64,000 nucleotides of DNA from Rhizophagus irregularis (taxonomy: Eukaryota; Glomeromycota; Glomeromycetes; Glomerales; Glomeraceae). The stretch's first letter is position 1; each line of letters opens with the position of its first letter. The DNA is taken from contig NC_089439.1 in the NCBI RefSeq assembly GCF_026210795.1, forward strand, positions 3,782,001-3,846,000, read 5' to 3'. Position numbers and translations under genes: made by a program. Below are positions 1-11,185 of the stretch, piece by piece. Under the pieces are notes generated by a model. It was not told the origin of the DNA, did not search any database, and saw nothing but the letters and a program-made list of their open reading frames with translations.

Positions 1-41
1 AAAAAAAAAAAATTATTTACCATTTTCTCTCCAATTCATAG

Positions 42-788
42 GTTAATTATTTATCTCAATTTCTTTTAACGAATTTGTTATTGGACACTTTGAAGAAATC
101 TGCATCACCTGAATTCCCTTGTAAAATTATTAATACCAATTCAAAAGAACACAGATTAGGTACGATTGATTTTGAAAATTTCAGTGGCCATAAATCTGCT
201 TGTCATATTTATGTGAACACCAAATTAATGGTAAGTAATTTCAAAAATTGATTTATTTTTTTCAATATTGAATTTATAATAACATGTGCATTATTTTTAG
301 GGAGTAATTTTTAGTAATGAACTGAATAGAAAATTGAAAGGCACCAGTAAGTTATTCTCTCCGTTATTTTCTCCTCCTCTATTTTTGTTGAGAGCATTTA
401 ACAACATATTATTCCTTAATTAACAGATGTATCGTCACTTGCAATTCATCCGGGGTTGATAAAATCAAAGGTGTCTCATCTGTACAACAAAAATAGAAAA
501 TTTAAAAAGAAATTATTTCATAATTTCTTTATGTTATTTGCTAAGTCACCCGATTATGGTGCTTTACAGATTTTAATTCCAACTTTTTCAATAAGTAAAC
601 GTAACTTAGGTTATAGTTATTATGAAAATTGTAAAGAAGTTAAACCAAGTGATAAAGCACTAAATGAAGCTTTAGCAAAAAAACTTTGGGATTATTCTGA
701 TAAATTACTAAAATCTAAAGTATCTTATTGTTCATCTTATTCCTCATTTTCTTCTTCTTTTAGATCCTTAAGATCTTTAAAAAGATAA
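42..788 (+). CDS. Short-chain dehydrogenase/reductase, 3' part
   Basis: C-terminal half of an SDR oxidoreductase of the retinol dehydrogenase/WWOX-like type; its upstream exons lie outside the window. I read exons 42-230, 301-346 and 427-788, with gt...ag introns 231-300 and 347-426. The first exon begins VNYLSQFLLT, matching the family's VNHLGHFLLT helix. It also holds the catalytic motif YVNTK, of the YxxxK form. The second exon reads GVIFSNELNRKLKGT and the third has HPGLIKSK, the usual post-catalytic HPG turn. The tail is Ser-rich and ends SLRSLKR. NAD(P)-dependent reduction or oxidation of a lipid or carbonyl substrate is expected from the family. The actual substrate cannot be told, because the Rossmann glycine motif and substrate loop are largely outside or divergent. 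Confidence 0.85.
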
Positions 789-917
789 AAAAAAATTAGA
801 AAAAAAAGTAAATAGAACAAATATTGTAATTTATAGACACACATTATACATGTTAAAGATTTATTATTTAATATAATCTATTTAATTCAATAAAATTTGG
901 CATTTTTTCATCATTTT

Positions 918-1110
918 TTTGGCGTAGTCTTTCTTGGTGCAGAGTGCGGACTTTCCTGTAAAAAATGTAACGAAAATCCACGTGATTTTTTTCAGTAGAA
1001 ATTGAAAAATCCTGTTCTAATTCCAGATGAATGTCGCAATGTTGGCCATTTTGGAGTAGTCCTTGGCGCAGTCTCGCAGTCTCTTAGCGCAGTCTTGGCG
1101 CAGTAAAATG
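918..1110. repeat. Clustered GCGCAGTC-type short repeats
   Basis: A GC-richer patch in AT-rich DNA with at least five variants of the word TTGGCGCAGT or TCGCAGTCT, densest at 1045-1105. No coding sense was found. It may be the edge of a mobile repeat; there is no other evidence for its role. Confidence 0.4.
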
Positions 1111-1129
1111 TAAAAATCGAATCACATGA

Positions 1130-2163
1130 GCGACGATCAAAATTACTGTACGTCACCAACAGACTCGTCCCTTTCTTCTTTAGATATTGGTTTTGCTATT
1201 CTCATTTTGGCATTACAAAACAAAATACAAATAATTCGACCCTTATTATCCCGTTCCACTTTGACATCCTCAATTTGGTTTCCACATAATTGTTTTGTAA
1301 TGTGCTTGTAGGCGACATATAATCAACGAAATAAATTTTCAGTGTATCCGAATCTTCATAATAAATAGGATTAAGTGTAAGAGGCGGTTTTCCATCTATT
1401 ATCTCTCTCACATCGAACATATGACACTGTAGTGTCATCTATGTCAATTGAAACTATCTTTTCATCACGGGTATAAGATCAGGGGTCGTTTTTGCAAAAT
1501 AAATTGCAAAATTATCGGTATCCTCATAATATCTGAAAACTATATCAGGCCTTATTGTGGAGTCAAACCGGTATGCATCATCAGTACATAAAAATCATGA
1601 ACCTTAAATATACAACAAAATTCAAATAGCTATTTACCAATCCGTAAAGTTTTCGAGGCTGAATTTATGTTCTTGGTTAAGTTTGCCTGTTTTCTAAGCT
1701 GAAAATTATAAAAGTTAGAACAAGCATGCAAAAAAAATAAATATGAAGAAATCCCAAATTAGATGATTAAGAGTCTCAGCAAAGACTACTCAACACGTGT
1801 TTGTATTTCTGAACGGCCTGATAACATTATGTGGTGCGGAAGTGCTATCCTCTTCAAAACTGATTTCAAAAAACATTTTATTCCAATATTGTCTTGTCGA
1901 ACCAAGTATATCGTCCAGGGATTAGTTCTTGGATTTATAACTACATGAACTAGTAGTTTGTCGTTATATGATAATTTCTGTTGGGTAATTATTCTCTCAG
2001 TCTCAGGATAAAAATTATTCTGACACCGTTGTGCACTAGAATCACGATTTTTTATATGCGATCAAAACTCTTTTGACACTTTTTATTTTTTTGCCAAATA
2101 AATTCTAAGTATGACTCTTCGAGAGCTGAGGACCACTTTTTAAAATCAAAAGATCGATCCATA
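1130..2163 (-). pseudogene. Decayed unrecognised gene with a repeated YYED motif
   Basis: Several minus-strand open stretches with protein-like composition line up in order. One starts MDRSFDFKKWSSALEESY near 2163. A second, at about 2030-1770, contains INPRTNPWTIYLVRQDN. Two last ones near 1560 and 1370 share a motif: YYEDTDNFAIYF and YYEDSDTLKIYF. The repeated YYED(T/S)D...IYF core is loosely like the first strand of DUF2283-type small domains, which is only a resemblance. The pieces lie in different frames, so the gene is broken. It is flanked by the SDR gene on the left and by repeats on the right. Confidence 0.4.
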
Positions 2164-2356
2164 GTTAAAATGAATACCCAAGAAGTTTCTTCTTTATAGG
2201 TGTAATCATGTGATAATTTCCAAACTGAAAAGTGAAATAATGAATATGATGTTTTTTTGTTTGGACAATGGCATATTCTGGTTCATGATTTGTCAATGTA
2301 CAGTATATATAGAAAAAGTTATATCATCGTGACACGTAACTATTACAAATCAAAAT

Positions 2357-2512
2357 ATGAGTAATGATAGCCAGATTAATTTTGCCGGGTTACATAGTTA
2401 CATATCAAATAACAATTCTCAGAAAGCTTTCAAAGAAGGTTATGATGAACTCATAGATAGTTCATCTGATTCGTCCGATGAAAGTGATTCTTCCGATGAA
2501 AGCGTTATATGA
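2357..2512 (+). CDS. Possible 51-residue acidic/Ser-rich protein
   Basis: An ATG in a good context (AAAATATGAG) opens 51 codons ending TGA. The C-terminal part is a run of Ser, Asp and Glu (SSSDSSDESDSSDES). It could be a tiny protein, the first exon of a longer gene, or chance. A TATA-like stretch (GTATATATAG) lies about 60 bp upstream. No family was recognised. Confidence 0.25.
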   Translation: MSNDSQINFAGLHSYISNNNSQKAFKEGYDELIDSSSDSSDESDSSDESVI

Positions 2513-2569
2513 AAAATATGCCGCCAGGCTCGGAGCTCTAGAATCTGACCTGCGGCCACAAGTCACCCG

Positions 2570-2860
2570 CGGTGTTGGCTTTGTTTGTGCGACAGAATAC
2601 ATGCCCACTTTTTTTTCACACCCGAACATCTAGTATAGAACTTATAACTGACTTTTTCCAAAATTGACCCAATTTGCTCTTTTTTTATTTTTCGTTTTTT
2701 TGCAATTATCTCAGCATCTAGTGATCCGACTTGGATAAACTTTTTTTTATTTGAAATCGGAGCAACTAGATACTGAGAAAATTGCAAAAAAAACTGATTT
2801 TAATTTTTTATAAAGGTTTCAATTAGACCTCAAAATCACCGATATGAGTTGATTTAGAGA
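2570..2860. repeat. Short inverted-repeat element
   Basis: The arms at about 2695-2721 and 2765-2791 are inverted copies (core TTGCAATTATCTCAGCATCT against AGATACTGAGAAAATTGCAA). They are surrounded by poly-T/A tracts. This looks like a small foldback or MITE-like repeat next to the outer end of the large inverted repeat. Confidence 0.4.
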
Positions 2861-3864
2861 TGTCCGGGGTCCTGTATATATATTAACCGTACCTCTGAAA
2901 CAGATATAACTACTATATGACAAACAATTTCAATTTCATAACTTTCTTTGTTTACTAATATAAGGTCAAAATTCAACACAAAGATTTATCATTTCTTTAT
3001 TATTTAAAGAAACTAAAAATTATATATAGCTTCAGTTATCGGTCATGTAGATGATAACAGGTGTATCTATTATAAAGTGATCATTAACATACATAGAACA
3101 TATACAATAAAACTTCTGTTGTTTTATTCATAAGCAAGCTTATTTTGGCATTTAAAAATTTTTCTAAGGCAACACTTTTTTTATTTAGAACTTTTTCAAT
3201 AAAGCTTGATTGATATACACAATGGGTATCTTGAAATTTCGGAGGTTTGGCCCCCCATTACGCGAATTTTACTATTAATAGAAACTTATAAAATAATTAG
3301 GGTATTGTTACAAGATATATTTAAATAATAATATCAACGACATCACAATAATATTAATAGATAAATTAATTTTTTTATATAAATATTTATCATCTTTTCT
3401 TTTTCCTTACATCCATTATTTTTCAAAAAATGTGTACACAAAAAATCGTTGCGTTTTTTTCACTTTTAACACCATTTATTTGGTTTACATGGTTAACATA
3501 TGTCGCAATTTTACCAATGTGCGCAATTCTAGGCCGGTTGGTCTGTATGGAGTGTTTATCACGCGCTTTGTCAACTTTTTTCAATTCTTCTGTCACCTTC
3601 TTAACTTTTTCAATTTCCAATTATCTAGGCTTTGCCCTTCGCTTTTTTCGCCATGATTATCGCTAACGTACTTGTACTATTCCGCTTAATAAAAAAAGGT
3701 GTGATATCGATAAATCATAAAATTATGTTATTATTTAACTGATCATACTGATAATCTTCAGTAGCAATCTACAATACAAGCACAGACGATGGGTAAGTAG
3801 TATATTGCGGTAATGTTATTTATTCAACAAAGGATTATTTTTCACTTTTTTATTGTTTTCTTAG

Positions 3865-4312
3865 ATTGTTCACACCTACTAGAGATGCGCTACAAGAAAT
3901 ATTTCCGCGAGCTTCTGGCAAACAAATCGCACGATATGAGAAAATAGTCAGTCAAGCAGATGAATTTGATCCATTCCTGATAATTTCTCCGAATTTAAAC
4001 TGGATAAACCAGTATGGAGAACAAGCTTATCACCTCGTGATGGATTGTTTCGCAACAGAAGGGCTTCAGAATGCCCGTAGGGATGAAAACTCACGATGCG
4101 TTTTCCATTTTCGAAACGGTCGTGAGCTTACTGACGTGCGTAATGCCATTCGCCAAAGACTCATTAATACTTTTTACATCCCTCCCGCCCTTCAAGCTTC
4201 TCATCCTCATGGCCAAGCTGTCCCCGTTGGATCCGCGTGGATATTGACAAAGGTGGGAGTACGAGAAAGTGATTTTTGGGAAGATGATACTTTTTTTCAT
4301 GTTCATCAATGA
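3865..4312 (+). CDS. Unrecognised conserved protein, left-arm copy
   Basis: An open frame of about 148 codons with protein-like composition, richer in G+C than its surroundings. It includes TRDALQEIFPRAS, NWINQYGEQAYHLVMD, RRDENSRCVFHFRNGREL and HPHGQAVPVGSAWILTKVG, and ends HVHQ. There is no ATG near its N-terminus. A consensus intron (gtaagtag at 3793, ttcttag ending at 3864) lies just upstream, so this is probably a downstream exon. The same splice signals occur in the right-arm copy. No family was recognised. Most differences between the two copies change the amino acid, so I see no clear sign of purifying selection, although both copies remain open. Confidence 0.5.
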
Positions 4313-4678
4313 TACTATTAGAAGTCTATTCAAGCGATTAGTCAGTTTGTTTAAATATTGCAGTTGAGATTGAACAATATTTGATGTCATTAAAATATTT
4401 CCAATGTTTTAAAAAATGATGCATGTACCATTCATTTATATAAAGGCTAAAAAATAAAAGCGAGGAATATTAGAAAACTTTTTAATACAATCCTTATGAT
4501 GTGATACGGAAAAATAATGGTCAATTTGGTCACAGGCGCAGTAAATTAAAAGATTTAGCCTGATATATCATTTCATTAACACTACTAGCACTAAAAAACA
4601 CTATTTTCGGTAACAATTGACAATACTGGAGTACGATCTAAATTTAAATCGTATTTACCATCTATCTCAATGCGTTTT

Positions 4679-4990
4679 TTAACCAAAACTCATCAGTGAA
4701 TGTAAGTTGGTAATATTGATCGAATGAATCAACCAAATTCTGAAAAATTGTCTTGCCCTCTCCTTTCGTTTTCGAAGAATAGCCTCTTTCATTTGATCTT
4801 GCTCAGGAATATGCTCTCCAATTTTATCGTTAACTAAGGCATTAAAGCCTAGTTTTATTAAAATGATCAAACTATAATATATACAGTATCCTTTTCCAAA
4901 TCGACAATAATTTTTATGCACTAAATATAACCATTTAGAAAATCGAGACTTCCCCGAGTACATGACGAAGTTTCTATACAATGAATACAT
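4679..4990 (-). pseudogene. Unrecognised Lys/Arg-rich coding remnant, left-arm copy
   Basis: Contains FNALVNDKIGEHIPEQDQMK and RKRKERARQFF, a basic amphipathic stretch, preceded by FSKWLYLVHKNYC. The right arm holds the same protein in a longer frame. The two copies agree in the core but diverge at their C-termini. The left version is shorter and probably decayed. Function unknown. Confidence 0.35.
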
Positions 4991-5149
4991 GTAGTCGTCG
5001 CTCCCGTTTCTATGCTAATAATATACATGATAATTTTTTCGAGCGATATGACTTTTTCTCTCAGGAGATTATCCGCACATGCATCTTGATGCTTAATGTA
5101 ATTTATCGCCTTGCTAGTTTCGAGCTGTAGTGACTATCCCATACAGTAA

Positions 5150-6250
5150 TCAGAATAACCGTCATCTTCCCGCTTTTGTTTTCTCTTGACAAACCGACTA
5201 CGTTTCGCTATGGTTTATCTTCAGCGACACAAATAAGGTTTCAGCTTCCTGGAACGAAACTATGATATGAGTATATTATTCTCGTTGCGAAGTCAACCCA
5301 TCCCGTGCTTTCATCACCAAATACTTCGTATTCAGACCTCATGATGAGTTCTTTCCCTGTAGTATCTCTTGTAATATTTATCGCAGTATAAAGAATTGTC
5401 ACGACGTATGATAAATGATGGTAGATATTGGAAGGTCATAATCCTTGACTGCACACCGCGAAAGCAACGTGCGAAGGTTTATGAGGGCTGACCGGACGGC
5501 TTTAAAGGGTTGCAAATAGATGACTGGGGCCCATCATACGAGAACCCACCCCAAGGTTATATCTTTGAAAGTGGAGCCTTTGTTAAGGTATCTGAATATA
5601 AATCATCAGGTTCAAATTCACTGTCTTGAAGATATAGTAGTTGGTCTTCTAAGTGCTCTGGAGTCACTCTTGCAAAGGATCTGATGGTCATAATAGAGAA
5701 TATAGATGGTGGTGAAGGATACCATGATATATGTAGTTTAGGACACAATTGACATAATTAATTTTTAAATTGAAAATTTTAAATTGAATTGAAAAATTGA
5801 ATAATATTGAATTGAAACTCATTGCATGAATTCCAAACTATTTCACATCCAAAGACCCATAATTTTTTAACGACTAAAATTTCCACTCAAACTCTTTTAT
5901 GAGGAGAACGGGCGCTTCGGCTTTTCTTTGAGGACCTAAACCTCTTTTGCAAGTTTCATGGCTGGTCCCAATTCCAACCCAGCTTGAATAAAATCATCCT
6001 TTCTCATATTGGCCATCGATTTTTTCGCTTGCGAAGTATTCCCAAGTCATCGTCAAGCTTGAGGTTCTGCTCTTTCAAAAATCGATAAGGGTCTCTGTAT
6101 CCCAGTTCTCAACCGTTGAGGTAGACAAAACGCTTTTTTAGGGATATTTGGCTCGGATAAAAAATGTGTTACGTTCGGAGTGATTGACCGAAAAAATATT
6201 TCTGGAAAAGCGGGCGTTAATATACGATTTTATGTCGCACAGACATCGCG
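5150..6250 (-). pseudogene. Decayed SAM/Crinkler-like gene, left-arm copy
   Basis: The reverse strand carries fragments of the multi-gene fungal family that joins a SAM-like helical domain to a Crinkler-type region. The left arm shows EYEVFGDESTGWVDFA, matching the EESTGRVDYAIK-like block I know from Rhizophagus proteins, and a KLDDDDLG-type SAM helix further in. It is broken in several places and treated here as a fossil. Confidence 0.45.
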
Positions 6251-6275
6251 TAATCACGTGACATTATCAACAAAA

Positions 6276-8639
6276 TGATAATAATTTGGAAATAATTGAA
6301 AAATATATTGATTTAGGAATTATTAAGAAATTTAAAGTTACAGATTATGATGATTTAGAATATATTTTATTTAATTTTGTAGCTCTAGGAAACTTGCCTT
6401 AGATTATTCAATTTACTTGACTCCTGCCAAATGTAACTCTTTGCGTAGCTTTATCGATTGTAAGACTATGAAGTTGTCCACAAGGAATAATAAGACAGTT
6501 GAGAGTAATATCGGACATCTTGCTTTCCTGAATGCATGGCCCTTAGTGAGAAATTATTCGCATGAAATCATAACTTCTTACATATACGCACCTTATTTTT
6601 TCGCGGGAAGGTTGGCTGAACTTCTACCAGTCCCCTCACGCTTTATATACTGGAGCTCGCTGAATAAAGACCGAACGCCGAAGATAAGGAAGATGTTTTA
6701 TCGTTATCATATGATGCCAAGAAACCTTTGAAGGTACATGAAATCGGGAATTTTGATTCCTTTTAGTTTAGCGATCTTTCTCGCAAGACTCAAAGTAGCT
6801 TTACGACTGAAGATCTCGGAAATTATGAAGTCCCGAGCCCTTCATAACATACAGTTTTAAGCTAATATTGACTTATAGGGTAGGTCCTGCAAGAAAGCAT
6901 TTCAATTCCTCTCGTTTGTATGAGAAAAAAGGTAGAGGTGGCAGTTAGCGTATTCGATTTTTTTCTGTCGCACAAGGCACAAGCACAGCCAACTCGCATA
7001 ACTCGTGGCTGCAAGTCTAATCAATATCTAGATCGGACCAATTGTTCTGCTAGAGATAGCTCAACGCTCTTTAAGCAATAGCATTTATGTGGCCAGATAA
7101 TTGTTTCAATCGGAACAAACAATATGTAAAATAACCAAACTGATTGTCTTCCATCTCGATTTACCTTCGGGATAGGAATTAGTTAATTTACTTTTTTAAA
7201 TGTATTGACCATACAATTTTAATAAAAAATTGTTAATTAAGCATCTTTATTGATAAAAAATATATGGTATAAATACAAAGATCTAGATATCCAGGGTTTT
7301 GATAAAATTATCAACTATTACATGATCAAAATGTTCAGCGTAATTCTTTCCTTATGATCCGATCAAGATCTGCTATCATATATTTCAGGGCATTGTTTTT
7401 GAAGGTGATATCCTTTATATCTGGAAGTACCCATCTATGATACAACTTATTGTGTGTTCCAGAAGTGAAGATACAGTATCCTTTGGTTTGTGCAAATTTG
7501 ATATATAATTCATAAGTAACAACAATGCTTAGATACCGCTATAAACACTGGTCTTTTATCTCTTTTGTCTATAATATCGGTCAATATGTTCATTTCCACA
7601 TGTAAATATAAGTGTTGTTCAATTTTTTCGTTGTCCAATTGTGGATTGTCGTTACATCTGTCCTATATATCTCCTTTAATTTTTCCAATGTATCATGGTC
7701 ATTCAAACACCTTTTCTTGAATTTTTTATACTCTCTGGTAACACGAACAAACTTTCGAATAACACTCTCCCATGAAAAAACGGGTTGACGAGGAACCTTA
7801 ACGGGCTTCAACATAACCACATCCATATTAGAAAATTGGTTTTTGTACTTTTCATTACAGGCGCATGCTGTGGTATCGACCAAAGCTGAATAGTAAGATC
7901 CTACCTTTTTGAGATGTCTTCGGAATTGCAGGATTATTTTTGACTATTTTATAATACCTACCACAAATGCTAGACATGGTGTAACCACGTACTTCAATTA
8001 CATCCGCAAATTCTGTGAAAGATAAAATATGTTGATTTTAGTTATATAATCCTTAAGTTTTTTAAGTCTAGATTCGAACTTAGTAGAACAGTATCTCATT
8101 ATAGTTCCGAATAAATCCCCCACATCACTTCTTAGAAATGCCGTATTCAACGGTATGGGAGCATCTTTAGATATATTTATAAAATATTCCTTGATTTTGT
8201 TGATATATTCAACATCGTGTTTGTCCAAATTCCGGTTTTAGAAATATAAACAACACATTTATCGGTACTACTTCTTGTTCTCTTGCAAATATTGTTGCTA
8301 GATGACAAGAAAAACTTTCGTCCACTTCTTCCTCTCTTTCTTTGCTAACGACAAACTTGATACTTCCGGCAACACACACTTTACTATACAATTCTTGCAT
8401 TTTTGCCCAACTTACAAAAAGGAATCAAATTCTTCCGGGAGTATTAAAAATTTCAATTTTAAAATAAAAAAAATATTAATAATAATTTTAAAAGTAATTT
8501 TTTTTTAGCTCCCGACAAGACGCTTATGCAACCGCAGGTCTTGATTTCCTCTTTTTTAATGAGGAACCTCGAGCGGACTATTACCATGTCGTCGTACGTC
8601 CCCTGACAGAATAGATTTCTGTATTAAATAAAGCATTGA
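6276..8639. other. Spacer between the inverted arms
   Basis: About 2.4 kb not shared between the arms. The right half holds a decayed minus-strand gene, listed separately. The left half (6276-7580) has one plus-strand open stretch near 6417-6731 with no convincing family. It also has a GC-richer patch at about 6950-7060 containing TCGCACAAGGCACAAGCACA. Confidence 0.6.
7590..8400 (-). pseudogene. Unrecognised decayed gene in the spacer
   Basis: Collinear minus-strand pieces read as one old gene. They are VCVAGSIKFVVSKEREEEVD near 8370, HDVEYINKIKEYFINISKDA near 8200, EFADVIEVRGYTMSSIC near 7990, then after a plausible 76 bp intron (gtaggt...ttcag) ALVDTTACACNEKYKNQF and CLNDHDTLEKLKEIY, stopping at 7590. 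The pieces change frame, so the gene looks broken. I do not recognise the family. The Cys pair in TTACACNEK may be structural. Confidence 0.4.
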
Positions 8640-8679
8640 TACTGTTCTTGATAATGTCACGTGGATTACGAAATATCTG

Positions 8680-9450
8680 TGCGACATAAAATCGTATATT
8701 AAGTATTAACGCCCGCTTTTCCAGAAATATTTTTTATTTGATCATTCCGAACGTAACACATTTTTTATCCGAGCCAAATATCTCTAAAAAAGCGCTAAGT
8801 CTGCTGAACACGACTCTTACTTGGTTGAGAACTGGGATACAGAGACCCTTATCGTTTTTTTGAAAGAGCAGAACCTCAAGCTCGACGACGATGATTTGGG
8901 AATACTTCGCAAGCAAAAAATCGATGGCCAAGTCTTTCTTGATATGAGAAATTCAAGCTGGAGTTGGAATTGGGATCAGCTATGAAACTTGCAAAGAGGT
9001 TCAGGCCCTCAAAGAAAAGCCGAAGCGCCCGTTCTCCTCATAAAAGAGCTTGAGTGGAAATTTTAGTCAGGTTAAAAAATTATGAATCTTTGGATGTGGA
9101 TAGTTTGAAATTCATGCAATGAGTACGTAGTGACAATTCTTTATACTGCGATAAATATTACAAGAGATTCTACAGGGAAAGAACTCACCATGAGGCCTGA
9201 AAACCCTGAATACGAAGTATTTGGTGATGAAAGCACTGGTTGACTTCGCAATCAAGGTAATGGATGTTTTTTCCGGAATTTTTTTCGAGAATATACTCAT
9301 CCCATACTTTCGTTCCAGGAAGCTGGAACCTTATTTGTGTCGCTGAAGATAAACCATAACGAAACGTAATCGGTTTGTCAAGAGAAAACGAAAGCGGGAA
9401 GATGGCGGTTATTCTGATTATTGTACGAGATAAGTCACTACAGCTCAAGA
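8680..9450 (+). pseudogene. Decayed SAM/Crinkler-like gene, right-arm copy
   Basis: Plus-strand fragments read WDTETLIVFLKEQNLKLDDD, the SAM-like segment, and further on TAINITRDSTGKELTMRPEN followed by EYEVFGDESTG, the block that precedes the effector region. This is the same family as the broken gene at 11.9-14.0 kb in its SAM-plus-Crinkler plan, though clearly a different member. It is broken in several places and treated as a fossil. Confidence 0.5.
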
Positions 9451-9483
9451 CTAGCAAGGCAGTAAATTACATTAAGCATTAAG

Positions 9484-10008
9484 ATGTTTTGGATAAAACT
9501 TCGCGGAATATCGAATGTTGCGAAGTGGCGTAAAAAAGGTGTTGGATACAATAGTGGATTATTAAGAAATAGGGCATGTGCGGATAATCTCTTGAGAGAA
9601 AAAATCATATCGCTCGAAAAAATTATCGTGTATATTATTAGCATAGAAACGGGAGCGACGATTACATGTATTCATTGTATAGAAACTTCGTCATGTACTC
9701 GGGGAAAGTCTCAATTTTCTAAATGCTTATATATAGTGCATAAAAATTATTGTCGAATTATTCTTTTGGAAAAAGATACTGTATATATTATGGTGATCGT
9801 TTTAATAAAACTAGGCTTTAATGCCTTAGTTAACGATAAAATTGGAGAGCATATTCCTGAACAAGATCAAATGAAAGAGGCTATTCTTCGAAAACGAAAG
9901 GAGAGGGCAAGACAATTTTTCAAAATTTTTTTTAGCGGTATTGGTAGTGCTAGTAGTGTTAATGAAATGATATATCAGGCTAAATCTTTTAATTTACTGC
10001 GCCTGTGA
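9484..10008 (+). CDS. Unrecognised protein, right-arm copy (174 codons)
   Basis: Open frame beginning ATGTTTTGGATAAAAC. It contains ADNLLREKIISLEKIIVYI, THCIE-like Cys residues (CIHCIETSSC), FSKCLYIVHKNYC, FNALVNDKIGEHIPEQDQMK and RKRKERARQFFK. The left arm has a shortened version on the opposite strand. A leucine/isoleucine-rich helix precedes the Cys cluster. No family recognised. It may be a chance-preserved frame in a decaying repeat. Confidence 0.35.
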   Translation: MFWIKLRGISNVAKWRKKGVGYNSGLLRNRACADNLLREKIISLEKIIVYIISIETGATITCIHCIETSSCTRGKSQFSKCLYIVHKNYCRIILLEKDTVYIMVIVLIKLGFNALVNDKIGEHIPEQDQMKEAILRKRKERARQFFKIFFSGIGSASSVNEMIYQAKSFNLLRL

Positions 10009-10241
10009 CCATTATTTTTCCGTATCACATCTTAAAAAGTTTTCTAATATTCCTCGCTTTATTTTTTAGCCTTTATACAAATGAAATGGTACATGCATTA
10101 AAATAATATCATTTTTAAAACATTGTAAATATTTTAATGACATCAAATGATATTGTTCAATCACAACTGCAATATTTAAAACAAACTGACTAATCGTTAG
10201 AATAGACTCCTAATAGTATCAGGATTTTGACGTTTCAGGAT

Positions 10242-10698
10242 TTAGAGTGTCAGAAAAAAACTGTCATCTTCCCAAAAATCACTATCTCGTGCCCCCACCT
10301 TTGTCAATATCCACGCGGTTCCGACGGGGACAGTTTGGCCATGAGGATGAGTGGCTTGGAGGGAAGGAGGGATGTAGAAAGCATTAATGAGTCTTTGGCG
10401 TATAGCATCACGCACGTCAACAAGCTCACGACCGTTTCGAAAATGAAAAACGCATCGTGAGTTTTCATCCCTACGGGCATTCTGAAGCCCTTCTGTTGCG
10501 AAACCATCCATCACGAGGTGATAAGCTTGTTCTCCATACTGGTTTATCCAGTTTAAATTCGGAGAAATTATCAGGACTGGATCAAGCTCATCTGCTTGGT
10601 TGACTATTTTCTCATATCGTGCGATTTGTTGGCTAGAAGCTCGCGGAAATATTTCTTGTAGCGCATCTCTAGTAGGTGTGAACAATCTAAGAAACAAT
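10242..10698 (-). CDS. Unrecognised conserved protein, right-arm copy
   Basis: Mirror copy of the left-arm frame. It has TRDALQEIFPRAS, NWINQYGEQAYHLVMD, RRDENSRCVFHFRNGREL and GTAWILTKVG, and ends differently (DDSFFLTL). The same intron acceptor precedes it, so it too is probably a downstream exon. About 19 of 145 residues differ from the left copy, several of them conservative exchanges. No family recognised. Confidence 0.5.
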
Positions 10699-10883
10699 AA
10701 AAAAGTGAAAAATAACCCTTTATTGAATAAATAACATTACCGCAATATACTACTTACCCATCGTCTGTGCTTGTATTGTAGATTGCTATTGAAGATTATC
10801 AGTATGATCAGTTAAATAATAACATAATTTTATGATTTATCGATATCACACCTTTTTTTATTAAGCGGAATAGTACAAGTACG

Positions 10884-11185
10884 TTAGCGATAATCATGGC
10901 GAAAAAAGCGAAGGGCAAAGCCTAGATAATTGGAAATTGAAAAAGTTAGAAGGTGACAGAAGAATTGAAAAAAAGTTAACAAAGCGCGTGAAAACACTCC
11001 ATACAGACCAACCAGCCTAGAATTGCACACATCGGTAAAATTGCGACATATGTTAACCATATAAACCAAGTAAGTGGTGTTAAAAGTGAAAAAAACGCAA
11101 CGATTTTTTGTACACACATGTTAGGAAAAAGAAAAGATGTCAAAGATTTATATAAAAAAATTAATTTATCTATTAATATTTCCAT
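10884..11185 (+). other. Conserved non-assigned block of the arm
   Basis: The arms share a block (left about 3420-3665) that on one strand reads RIAHIGKIATYVNHINQ and VKSEKNATIFC and on the other gives hydrophobic frames. The former composition looks more protein-like. No start, domain or intact frame common to both copies was found. Confidence 0.25.

Larger units (their letters stand above)
2880..6275 (+). repeat. Left arm of a giant inverted repeat (about 3.4 kb)
   Basis: The whole arm is present in reverse complement at about 8640-11815. Collinear landmarks include the cagatat/atatctg outer end, the NWINQYGEQAYHLV open frame, the GEHIPEQDQMKEAIL open frame and the TGCGACATAAAATCGTATA inner end. 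Divergence in the 440 bp protein block is about 7 percent by eye, with more indels elsewhere. It could be the terminal repeats of a roughly 9 kb element, or two copies of one repeat inserted head to head. No target-site duplication was found at the outer ends near 2880 and 11815. Confidence 0.85.

Noticed and set aside
3430-3666. Hydrophobic plus-strand frames in the left arm that look like a membrane protein
   Set aside because: The opposite strand has the more protein-like reading in both arms, and the hydrophobic frames are A/T-rich shadows without a conserved start.
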